DNA of 64,000 nucleotides, from contig JARGSG010000017.1 in assembly GCA_030374805.1 (NCBI GenBank), positions 620,001-684,000 on the forward strand. The letters run 5' to 3'. Shown piece after piece: positions 45,685-54,824 of this stretch (positions are counted from its first letter, which is position 1; each line of letters opens with the position of its first letter). Position numbers and translations under genes: made by a program. This DNA is from Gracilaria gracilis. Taxonomy: Eukaryota; Rhodophyta; Florideophyceae; Gracilariales; Gracilariaceae. The notes beneath the pieces are model-generated. The model was not told the origin of the DNA and did no database searches. It saw only the letters and a list, made by a program, of their open reading frames with translations.

Positions 45685-45758
45685 GGACAGCGGACCGGGG
45701 AGTCGTGGCGCTTCATCGGTGCACCAATGAAGCGCCACACCACCCCGGTCCGCTGTCC
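45685..45758. repeat. 75-bp palindrome family, B1
   Basis: GGACAGCGGACCGGGGAGTC ... ACCCCGGTCCGCTGTCC with one mismatch in the centre (GGTGCACCAATG). It is followed by GTGCGCCGTGAGTGCC, the family spacer. Confidence 0.85.
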
Positions 45759-46247
45759 CAGTGCGCCGTGAGTGCCGGTCCGGTTTGCCGTGCTGAAGCG
45801 AATATGGAGTGCATCTCGAACTGTTTCATTCCTTCACTATACTGTTTGGAATACTACTTACCATTAATAATGGTTGTGCTGAAGACATCAAAAGAATACG
45901 GCATCCATTACACGCGAGAAAAGTAGAAGTTGTACAATATTTATCGGATGTGATGGATATTCTATTCTTAGGTACGAAGCGTGAGGGTGTACCACCTTCT
46001 ACGGTGATATCTTTATCCTAAGACAGAAATTTGGTTGTGTCACAAGCTCAATATATCCCCGTAGAAGATGCGACGGGGAAGAGGGTAGAACGTGGAAGTT
46101 GTTGGGAAGGGGTGCTCAGGGGGACTTGCTGGGGGAATTGGAACGGCTTTTATAGAGCACTACCCGTGTGGCTGCCATGCGAATTGTTGAAATATGAAAT
46201 ATCATCTTTGCCCAGTCGCTTGTTTACAAAATTTGTAAATACATCTT

Positions 46248-46345
46248 TTGGGACAGCGGGTGGAGGTGGCGCTGGCATACGTCGCACTGCCAACCGGCCA
46301 TGATAGATAAAGTTAGAGTGCGACCCGGGCCGCTCTCCACACGCC
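46248..46345. repeat. 75-bp palindrome family, degraded B2
   Basis: A degraded or rearranged copy begins GGGACAGCGGGTGGAGGTGG at about 46250 and ends near CACACGCCGTG. The two arms are separated by unrelated sequence. It is counted as a family relic. Confidence 0.5.
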
Positions 46346-46395
46346 GTGTGTGAGGAAGCTAGAGTTCGGGCATACGTGGCACCCAAACTCGACGT

Positions 46396-46470
46396 TGACA
46401 GAGGACCGGGTGTTGTGGCGCTTATTCGGTGCACCGATTAACCGCCACGACACCTCTCCGTCCGCTGTCC
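46396..46470. repeat. 75-bp palindrome family, B3
   Basis: TGACAGAGGACCGGGTGTTG ... TCCGTCCGCTGTCC with the core CGGTGCACCG preserved and several arm mismatches. Confidence 0.75.
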
Positions 46471-46512
46471 CAGGCTGTCGTGTTAATGAATTGAAAATAC
46501 ATAATTTTTTTA

Positions 46513-46585
46513 GGACAGCGGACCGGGGTGGCGTCGCACTTCATCGGTGCAGCCATGAAGAGCCATGAGACCCCAGTCCACTGTT
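46513..46585. repeat. 75-bp palindrome family, B4
   Basis: GGACAGCGGACCGGGGTGGC ... GAGACCCCAGTCCACTGTT, preserved left arm and more mutated right arm. A further half-palindrome (CGATGCACCGATGAAGCACC) lies at about 46871. Confidence 0.75.
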
Positions 46586-47400
46586 TTTCTTGTTCTTGCT
46601 AATAACTTCGCGTATATCTCGATATTTATGTAGTTCCGTATCACTCGCGTCATCACGATTCCGTTAACATCTCTTTGACGCATCACGTGCCACCGATGAA
46701 GTACTACTTTAGTACCATTTCACCTTCATCCCCTGTCTGCGCACCATGAAAAATAAAGCAGGAGTTCTTGTAGGTCTGCTTTGTCTGCGTGTCGACCACA
46801 GCACCCGTTGTGCGACCCTGCTACTGTGCATTTACGCTGTGGACGTTAGAACTAAGTGAAGTGCGGTTTATCGATGCACCGATGAAGCACCATTGCACTC
46901 CTGATCATTGCCCAGTGGTCGTGTGTTCCGAAAAAAGTAATAAACACCCCTCCCTAAGAAAATGAAACTCTTACTCTTCCACCAAGGTATTGGTCTTACG
47001 AAAACCTAAGAAATAATACAAATATATGTAGTAATAGAGTTGCGTCGATTCTACACTAACGATACAGGGACAATTTTCTGGTGCGGATACCGTCCGGCCG
47101 ATACATATCGCTGCATAGCTGTAGGCGAAACACACATATCTCTACAGACTACTGTCACGCACGATTGCCCCTGCGCAAACATCGTATAATTCATTCTTTT
47201 GCAGAATAGGTTCACAAGAAGTTAAATCTTTCCTCATGGGCACTTGGAGCCTAGTAAGACACTTATGGAGCTGCATATATTAATGACGTTAGTATAGTGA
47301 GCATTGCTGCGGATGTTCTTGAAACACCCTATATTAGTGTGTTAGGGTGGTTTTGAATCCCCCCAAACGCATCCAGGACCGTTGGTCTAGACCAACCACC

Positions 47401-47474
47401 GGACAGCGGACCCGGGCGTCACGGCGCTTCATCGGTGCACCGATGAAGCGCCAATGCACATATGTCCGCTGTCC
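47401..47474. repeat. 75-bp palindrome family, B5
   Basis: GGACAGCGGACCCGGGCGTC ... GTCCGCTGTCC, with a perfect core GCTTCATCGGTGCACCGATG plus AAGC. Confidence 0.85.
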
Positions 47475-47672
47475 AAAAAAATAAACAATTTCTTTTGCCC
47501 TGTCCCCCCGGTAGGTCCCGAATCTCGGTATCCGGGGCACACTTCCCACTACTACCGGATATCGCGCTTGCCGAAACATCGCAGCCATGTACAACTAACT
47601 ACACTTCGGGTCTGTTTCACAGCTCCTTGTAGTACATGTTTCAGTAGCTTACGCAGGTCTGTTGTCTTCACT

Positions 47673-47736
47673 ACGGCCCGGGTGTCGTGGCGCCTCATCG
47701 GTGCACCGATGAAGCGCCACGACACTCGGATCCGCC
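47673..47736. repeat. 75-bp palindrome family, B6
   Basis: GGCCCGGGTGTCGTGGCGCC through GGTGCACCGATGAAGCGCCA and CGACACTCGGATCC, near-perfect but with shorter outer arms. Spacer phrases after it (CATTGCTCACGACGCGTTGA, TCACTCACAACGCGTTGAG) are inverted versions of the CGCCGTGAGTG spacer. Confidence 0.8.
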
Positions 47737-47896
47737 GGCAACGGCACGCTGGTGGTTCCAAGTATGCCACCACCCGAGCTCCATCACTCAGGGCGCGTGG
47801 ACGGCGGGCCGGAGTGCACTTTAGCTTCATTGCTCACGACGCGTTGACGGTATCAGGTATGCAAACGACACACTTTTATCACTCACAACGCGTTGA

Positions 47897-47969
47897 GACA
47901 GCGGACCGGAGTGGCGTGGCGCTTCATCGTTGCACCGATGAAGGGCAACGCCACCCCAGTCCGCTGCCC
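47897..47969. repeat. 75-bp palindrome family, B7
   Basis: GACAGCGGACCGGAGTGGCG ... GCCACCCCAGTCCGCTGCCC. The core reads TTGCACCGATGAAGGGC, slightly asymmetric. Confidence 0.8.
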
Positions 47970-48198
47970 AAACCTGGAACTAGTGCGCCAGAAACTTTTT
48001 TATTTATCTATTGCTAAAATATTGTTATGTAAGTGTGCTATAGTTGATATGAGCCTAATGTATCTTTGGAAATGGTGCACGAGTAGGCTCTAAAATACGA
48101 TATACGCACGAGGTACACTATAAACTAATATTGAGCGGACATGATGAAATGGATGGGCGTGAATGAGAGAGGGGGGTACAACGAAGGGAGAAGGTGCA

Positions 48199-48333
48199 AT
48201 GGAAGATATATATGATGGAGAGGACGAGCACGAAAATGAAAATAAAGAGAGGTTAGGTGGCCATGATATAAATAAAGACAGGGATTACGAAGAAGGACAG
48301 ACGCTAATAGATAGCGAAGATGAGCAGTTTTAA
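48199..48333 (+). pseudogene. Surviving acidic tail of the dioxygenase-like gene in element B
   Basis: 45 open codons MEDIYDGEDEHENENKE ... DYEEGQTLIDSEDEQF match the end of the A gene (MEDIKYGEDEYQEEDEE ... MIINDDDD, 28594-28723). Upstream, B jumps directly to sequence equivalent to A 24760-24782 (AAACTAATATTGAGCGGAC), which marks a deletion of about 3.8 kb. Conservation at protein level in two diverged copies indicates that the tail was translated in this frame. In A that frame is reached only through a frameshift. Confidence 0.6.
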
Positions 48334-48511
48334 CATAGGGCCTGTGTTCTTGTGTGTGTTCTTGATATAGGCTGACATGAAATGTGAACACATGATTGGT
48401 TTGAAAGGTAACGTAGAGAGAATGGAAAAACAAAAAATGGGTTAATCTGCATGGGCTGAGGAGATTTTGTGTATATACACGGAACATAAGGTTTAAAATT
48501 TGTTCTGATTA

Positions 48512-49342
48512 CTAAAGAATGTCATTTCCAAGAACAGTGTCAGAGTTGGTGTGGAAAGGGGTAGGATCCTGTCTTTTGGCTAGTTTTTCATCTGCGGAGG
48601 TGAGATAAAAGTAGGCATTTCTGGATTCATACTCATAGAAAGGGGCTGAGAAGGTAATAAGGGTGTTGCCGTATTCTAGAATGGACTCCACTTTAGTGGG
48701 GATATTGTAGGAGAGTCATCTGTTTAAGATGGGTATAGCTAGAAGCTTCTTAACAATAGTTGAGACAATGCTTTTGTACTCGGTGGCCACTTGATGCATG
48801 GTAACGAATCCAAACGGAGAACCGACGAGATTGAAGGAAGAGATCTCAACTGGCTTTTGGTAGTAAGACTGGGGAAAGGCTTGTTCGTCGACGATAGTGC
48901 AATTAAGAACTGCAGTCCAGAGGCTTTGAGCTATTGCAAGAGACTTTTTTCCGGTGGCTGTGGTTAGAGTATTGGGAGAGGGAGGCACGATACCATCCTG
49001 TGGGGAAGCGCCGACGGCAGTAATGGCGATGTAGAGAGCAGCTCGTATGCAGTGCTCAATTCCGTATTGGTAAAATATGGGAAAAATGCGAACATTCTGG
49101 ATGAAGACCAAGTCTTCTATACGTGATGCCAGGCAAAATAGAGGTACTCTTTTCAGATGGTAGTTCGTGCCAGAGAAGAAGATTGGGCCTTGGAGAAGGC
49201 AGTATGGGGAAATGAATTCTTCGATGGAGAGAAAGTTATCTTAAGGAGAACCATTGTTGTAAAATATGGTGATAATACGCTCTCTACAAATGAAAAAATG
49301 TGCCATGATGGTAGAAGGGAGAGTAAATGGATAGGAGGACAT
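48512..49342 (-). pseudogene. Conserved minus-strand gene of about 277 codons, element B copy
   Basis: Start MSSYPFTLPS (49342) and end VLGNDIL-stop (48512), 277 codons without a frameshift, collinear with A 29716-28887. Two stops interrupt it: a TAA near 49240, where A has an Arg codon in NGSPRD, and a TGA at 48716, where A has Gly (TGLSFN against R-stop-LSYN). The central part 49111-48719 is fully open and includes ISSFNLVGSPFGFVTMHQ. There is no known domain, but it is the best conserved protein between A and B and so probably important to the element. Confidence 0.7.
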
Positions 49343-49644
49343 TGCGATGAGTTTATTTTAAGGTATGGGCCGTTGGAAGCTGTCCGGTGTTAGTAGGTTT
49401 GAGAAGAAAAATTTCTACATGTAAGGGAGTGAGAAGAGATTCAATTAGAAGTAAGGGCTGTTCTTGTGGTCTTGGGGAAAAATTGTTCCAGGGGACAAGG
49501 AGATTTGCATGATTAGTTATGGAAAGGCATGGGCAGCAGGATTAAAAGAATGTGTTTATCAGAAGGAATGCAGTGAAGTAAAGCATAGAAAGTAAGAGCC
49601 CATGGTACCGTTGGTAATTAAGAGTTGATGCACTGGGGGCTTCA

Positions 49645-50847
49645 ATGGGATATGATATGGGCAAAAGGGGGGAAATTCTGGGGATTTCTAAGAAAAAATG
49701 GAAATTGTGCGGAATGGCGGGAAATATAAGTGGATATGAATCGGGTGCAAATGGCTGTGCAGCGCAAGTGCGTGTGTGGCAGAAAGTGCTACAGGTGTGC
49801 GCAGTGGGGGTTAGTGCTGCAACTGTTGGATTCATCTCTCTTGTTCTTATCTATCTCCGTTATCGTGAACTGCGGTTTATTTCTGGGATGTTGAATGGGT
49901 ACGTCGAGGACGAGGAGCTAGTGGCTCTGCCTCACCGGACGGAGGTAACATAGACGCCACCGGGAAGGAAGAAGAAGGGTGGGGACAAGGTTTGAATGGG
50001 GGAGAAGGAGGGAAGTGGGGATGGAGAGGGGGGGGGGGGGGGGGGTGATGGGGGTGGAGGGGATGGGGGACCGGAAAAGAGGTTTGCGGCGGAGATGGAG
50101 GAGCAGTTGAGGAGGCTTGGGGAAGAACTGAAGGAGCATTTGGGCGGCTGGCTTTCTGATATGGTGGGTGATATGGGAGGGGTGGTGCTGAGTGTGTCGG
50201 AGATTGGGGTACCAAAGAATTTGATTTCGACGATTCGGAAAAGAATGAAATGGGCTGGAGCAGGGACTGGAACGCATGTGAGTGGGATGGTAGAGTGCGT
50301 CGGGAGGCAGATGAGGAAGCTAAGAAGAGAGAATAGGTGGCCGAGGGGACATGTGGAGGTGTTGAAGTCGCAAGTGGGACAGGTAGAGAAGGCGTGCCAA
50401 TAGTTGTTGGAGTTGAAGGAGCTGGTGAGCGAAGGAAGCGTTGGGAGGGAAGAGAGAAGAGAGAAAGGATCACCGGTGAAGCCAGGCTTTCATGGAGGGC
50501 GTCGGTGTGTGAGGGGGAGGAGCGGAGAAGAGAATGTAGGGGAGGTTGTGGGAAGTCAGCTGAGGAAAAGGCGAAAGGGTGGGGTTATGGTGGACGAGGA
50601 TGAAGAGGTGTGTGTGCCATGGCAGCTGCCGGGTAGAGCGCCACTAGTTGGGTTTGGTAATGAGGCGGCGGCTGTGCAAACGGAGGAGCGCATACTGGGG
50701 GAGCAGTAGGAGAAGAGGTTGAGAGGGCTTGGGAGCCGGTTTTGGGCTAGGAGGGTGTACGAGAATGGAGAGAGTGTTCCCTTGGAGTTTTTCAACTTGA
50801 TATTTAGGGAAACTGAGACTCAGGATCCGAATTCAGGCTTGGGATGA
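49645..50847 (+). pseudogene. Coiled-coil gene at the right end, element B copy
   Basis: An open frame 49645-49953 contains a hydrophobic helix (AATVGFISLVLIYLRY). After a stop, the Gly-rich linker includes a run of 18 G bases at 50028-50045, in part a copying-slippage product. A coiled coil follows (MEEQLRRLGEELKEHLGGWL; LLELKELVSEG). Stops at 50401 and 50707 are in frame with the C-terminal block RRVYENGESVPLEFFNL, ending at 50847. It is collinear with A 30045-31275. Confidence 0.55.
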
Positions 50848-50937
50848 GGGAGCGCTAGTGGTGGGTTCGTAGTTTTTTAGAGTGTTTTTGGCGAGTTTGG
50901 GGAATGAAAAGTTTCGAGCGGTGGCAGGGGAACTGCA

Positions 50938-51116
50938 AACTAGCCTTCATCCTCAGTAGGTGAAGTTTGAACTGCACTGAACGGAAACGTAATTTCCAAA
51001 AAATTTTTTTTTGCTTTGCCAACTAGCGCAAACTGCAAAAATGCTAGTTTGTTCGGACTTCTATTTTCACAACTAGCGATCTAGCATACTAAACTAGCAT
51101 TCCGAGAACACCGAAG
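50938..51116. repeat. Element B right terminus
   Basis: It aligns with A 31330-31507 and includes five GCTAGTTT-type motifs. It ends AACACCGAAG followed by the TA target copy. One terminal base pair differs from the left end (CTTCGG against CGTCGG). Confidence 0.75.
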
Positions 51117-52440
51117 TACCGCCAGCCATCTTCCGCCCACCGCCCTTGCTCTCCCCCACTGCCGGTCGCTTGTTGCTTTTACGCCCTCCCGCCGCCCTCG
51201 CAACCGCCCGCTGCCGGTGGTTTGCCACTTTACCGCCCACCTGCCGCCCGCCACCAGCCGCTCTTGGTCCAGCCCACTAAAATCGCTCCTGCGGGCAGCC
51301 CGCAACCTGCTGCTCTTCCTCCAGCCGACCGCCAACGGCTCTTAGTCCCACCAGACGCCCGCAGCTCGTAGCTCCTGCGCCGGCTCACCAACACTGCCAC
51401 CGTTGTTTCCCAGCTCGCGCCCCTCGCCACCCACCTGCCTGCCACACCCCGTCGTCACCCGCCCCCTACCCTTGGTCCCGCCACCTCACCGCCTTCGCCC
51501 GCCAGCCACCCTTGACTCCCCTTAAAAACCTCAAATATGGCCGAAATATGGCTGAAATGTGGCCGTTAAATTCGAAAAGTTGTGAGAACGTTTGAAAAGC
51601 GGAGATAAAAAAGTTTCATTTTTCTTCATATGGCCGAAATATGGCCCAAATGTGGCCTAAATATGGCCGAACTGTACACGTGTCAGTTGGCTAAAGTACT
51701 TATTTTCCGTAGTTACACGTTCTCTGAAATTTTCGAGCTAAACGGCCATATTTCGGCCATATCTCGGCCATATTTGGGACATATTCGAGGTTGGAGCTCC
51801 GCCTACCGCCTGCCGTACTTGGTCCCGTCCTCCGTCTGCTACTTTTGCTCCCGGCCGCCGCCTGGTGACCGCCGCTTTTGATCCCACCCGCCAAACCCCG
51901 CCTGCCGCTCTTGGTCCCACCTGGCGCCGTTGCTCTCCAGCTCACACCGTTCGCCGTCGTGGCTCGCCCGCCACCCGCCGGCCTTGCCTTTCCACCACCC
52001 GCCGCTCTTGCTCTCCAGCTCGCGCCCACCCCCGTTGCACGCATGCCGCCCCCCGTTCTTGCTTTTTAGCTCCTCTCCCACCGCCGTTACGCTTCTTCTG
52101 ACGCCATCTTGACGGCTTTTAGCGCCCGCCGCACTTGCTTTGGCCTCGCCATCTTGCTCCTGTTTGCTTTCTGCCGCTCTTGCTCTCGCCTGCCACCTGC
52201 TGCTTTTTCTCCCGCCTGCCACTCGCCGCTTTTTCCCCGGCCCACTGCCAACCGCTGGGGCTCTCCAGCTCACGCCGCTAGCCGCCGCCTGCCGCCAGCC
52301 ACTCGCTGCCATACACCCTTGGTCTTCATCTCTTCTCCCGTCGCAGTTACGCCTACTATGGTCAGCATCTTGACGCCCCCCCACTGCCCACCTTGCTGCC
52401 ACCGCCACCCTCGAGCTGGCCCCGCCGTTCTCGTCTGCTA
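51117..52440. repeat. CCGCC-rich degenerate minisatellite, right part
   Basis: Repeated phrases built on CCGCCGCTCTTGCTC, CCCGCCTGCCACC and CCAGCTCACGCC continue the array seen at 42235-42743. It is interrupted by a small inverted-repeat element at 51528-51793. There is no conserved coding frame. Confidence 0.65.
51528..51793. mobile_element. Small inverted-repeat element rich in ATATGGCCGAAATATGG
   Basis: The left end AACCTCAAATATGGCCGAAA and the right end (CATATTTGGGACATATTCGAGGTT, read inverted) are imperfect inverted copies. Both contain runs of the short unit ATATGGCCGA/TCGGCCATAT. The inside is AT-rich and non-coding, in contrast to the GC-rich array around it. It is consistent with a MITE about 266 bp long. 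No target duplication could be fixed. Confidence 0.5.
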
Positions 52441-52880
52441 GCTAAAGACGTACACCTGCTGGGCAGCTGGGCCAAGAGCAGGGCGGCACACTAAAAACTT
52501 TGGAAGGCTAGGGGCTTTCCGTATACCTACTCACTGGAGTCGCTTTCAGAAGCCCAGCGAAAACTCGTGCAATCCAATTCCAATCGGTATTCGTGAGATT
52601 CTCACTTGTTCGTCCTCTTTTGTTCATGAGAACGATTCCAAAGTCATTAAATTTTCATTGCATAAAAATCCAATGAAGATGTAATGACTTAAGTATTTTT
52701 GAAATAATTGATTCGTTGAAAATGCCTTGAACATTTAAGAAAAAAGCCTGACATGCTGAAAATATATTGAGATGTCAGTGACGGAAAGTTTTGCCTGGGG
52801 AGGCGAAGGAGAACAAATTGGAGTCTTGTCATGGACTCTGTCTTGATGAGGCACAGGCTTCATCTCACATACGTCTAACC
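52441..52880. other. No gene seen
   Basis: Moderate-GC then AT-rich sequence with no significant frame or repeat. Confidence 0.3.
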
Positions 52881-52884
52881 AGTA

Positions 52885-53562
52885 CTAAGCACAATTGTTC
52901 CAATGGTCTTTGTATTTGACCAAAGTGTTACAAACTTGACAATTAAACATGAGCTTCCCCTCTTTCACTACCCTGTGCTTCAAAGGAGCAATTTTATGGC
53001 AAAGAACATATCCTAAGCGTTCCTTTGGGTCGCGGTTCGGGGGAAGAATAACTCTTCGATTTGCCCGACATCCTTAAGCGGTTCGTATATGCTTCTGGAG
53101 CTCTGCGAAGCTCGCAAAATCCATGTCCTTCCCAGACGTGCAATGTGCACACTGTTTTTGGGCTTCATCAGCAAAGTGCCCATATTTACCCACCTTGGTC
53201 AGTTTTTTGCATGATGAAAGCCGACACGGACATGGCACTGCAGCTTTGTACCTGCGGAAAAACAAAACTTTCACCCAATGATTACCCCACTGATCGTCTC
53301 CATCATACCTTACAGTGCTTCTCTGATCACCAGAAGCCTCACCCACTACACTTAACCCCTCTAACTGCGGTGACGAAGGAGAGACAGGCTGCGCAGGAGA
53401 TGCCGAATGCCCCGGTGCGACGGAACTAGAGGCCTGTTGTGGTTCTTCCAATGAAATGGCCGGCTCTGCCTCTTGTTCTTCTTCTGCCGCAATCACGGAC
53501 TGTATTGTGGGCTGCGATGAGCCATGTACAGCAGCGTTTCGTTCGGCATCCGCGTGGGACAT
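52885..53562 (-). pseudogene. Cys-rich (zinc-finger-like) protein, unidentified
   Basis: The frame starts at MSHADAERNAA (53562), with an open N-terminal extension to 53742. It has a Ser/Pro/Glu-rich stretch, then WGNHWVKVLFFRRYKAAVPC followed by CRLSSCKKLTKVGKY and KQCAHC, a possible C4 or C2HC finger. After a TAA at 53074 the same frame continues to 52885 with FNCQVCNTLVKYKDHWNNC, a second finger-like unit (CxxC...HxxxC). One in-frame stop in an otherwise open 226-codon frame suggests a recently inactivated gene. It could be a DNA-binding protein of the mobile element at 54.8-56.7 kb or a host gene. Confidence 0.4.
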
Positions 53563-53749
53563 GCGTGGAACAGCCCGGCGACCCAGTTGCGCGAGCGTAC
53601 ATATCTCTCTCGGAGTTAGCCAAGCAAGGCGAGAAGCATCGAAAACACGCGCTATACGACGCGAGGCACACCTCGGTGCGGTTGCCTCGATATTATCATT
53701 TTGTAGCGCAGGAGCGCGGCGAGCTCGACTCCCAGTTACCATGGTGGAG

Positions 53750-54820
53750 AGGACCTAGAACGAACACCAACTCTGTGGAGAGGCAAGGCCGACGGAACTG
53801 TTCACTTATACAAATCTTGGTAGTATCCAAAATTTCTAATAAAGTACCGAAATACAAACTGCAGTTTTGCAAAACTTCGAGAACCTTGGCAAATATATAG
53901 GATAGTAAACGAATTATTCCTTTTTCTATTTCACGAATTAGAATCAATTAATTTCTTTTGCTCTAAAGGAGTTCCAAGCATTTCAAAACTTTATCCAACC
54001 TAATTGACTAATTTGTACTGCGATGTTACAACAGTTTTTCCTAATACTTTGCACTTCGCGACTTTGATTCATCAGACATCATCCTGCGGAAGAACGTACA
54101 TTAGACCACTACTTACCATAACTTAATTATTCTTTGTCTTCGCTGACCTACGAAGTTACATATTCTTTTGTACGATGTAATCAAATATAATATCTAGTAC
54201 AAAAACGGAAAAAAGATGCTTTGTAGAAGGTAAAAGGTTTGCAAAAGGAGAACTGGGAACAAAACCTGATCATGAAAGTTTCTTAATATTTAAGTGCCCT
54301 TGATTTAAAAGATTAAAGTTTTTCTATTGCATTCAAACAAATTATAACAAAGATCAGTGGCCCTGGATGTCGTTCCCCGAAAAAAATATCGTTCGTTAGT
54401 AAAGCAAGGTAAATTATTATTCTTATACAACAACTCTTTAAAATGGCCATCTTCTGCTCATGTATTGAACGTATTAAAAAGGTGTTTCACCATTTAGAAG
54501 TAAGAAGTGATGCATCGAATACAAACGAAATGTTTCTGTTGGGTTGAACTATAAAAATATTTTATTAGCTTATACGACATATACATATATATCATTTTTC
54601 CTTCCGAGGTAGTTACACAAATCTGATTCTGGCGTAATGTTAAATGTTCATTTCAACTTATATGTATATGCTTTTCAAACCATTTTGCAGTGATGCAGAA
54701 TCTGAACACGTGGTACGCCATGAAGAGATAAAACGAAGCATTTTCTCTTTTCTGTCACGAATAGCTGGATGGTACGCCCATTTCTCACATTTACTTTTAT
54801 TTTTGCAAAATTTCTAGATC
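53750..54820. other. AT-rich intergenic region
   Basis: No significant open frame, repeat or structural RNA is visible. The AT-rich composition contrasts with the GC-rich blocks to the left. Confidence 0.35.
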
Positions 54821-54824
54821 CAAG

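Larger units (their letters stand above)
42744..51116 (+). mobile_element. Element B: 8.4-kb deleted relative of element A
   Basis: Ends CGTCGGTGTTATCGGAATGC (42744) and GCATTCCGAGAACACCGAAG (51116), flanked by TA on both sides (42742-42743, 51117-51118). It is collinear with A for the left terminus, transposase N-terminal two thirds, palindrome zone, acidic-tail codons, conserved minus-strand gene, coiled-coil gene and right terminus. Missing are the A equivalents of about 18720-23400 (transposase C-terminus and the long minus gene) and about 24790-28570 (dioxygenase-like gene). Gained are a GC-rich insert at 45040-45640 and extra palindrome copies. It is non-autonomous. Confidence 0.85.

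Noticed and set aside
47341-47400. Possible tRNA-like sequence (GGTCTAGACCAACC)
   Set aside because: The stem is a local palindrome only; no cloverleaf arms or anticodon can be placed.
51839-52441. ORF of 189 codons on the minus strand
   Set aside because: It lies wholly in the degenerate minisatellite. Its Gly/Ala/Arg repeats mirror the repeat unit.
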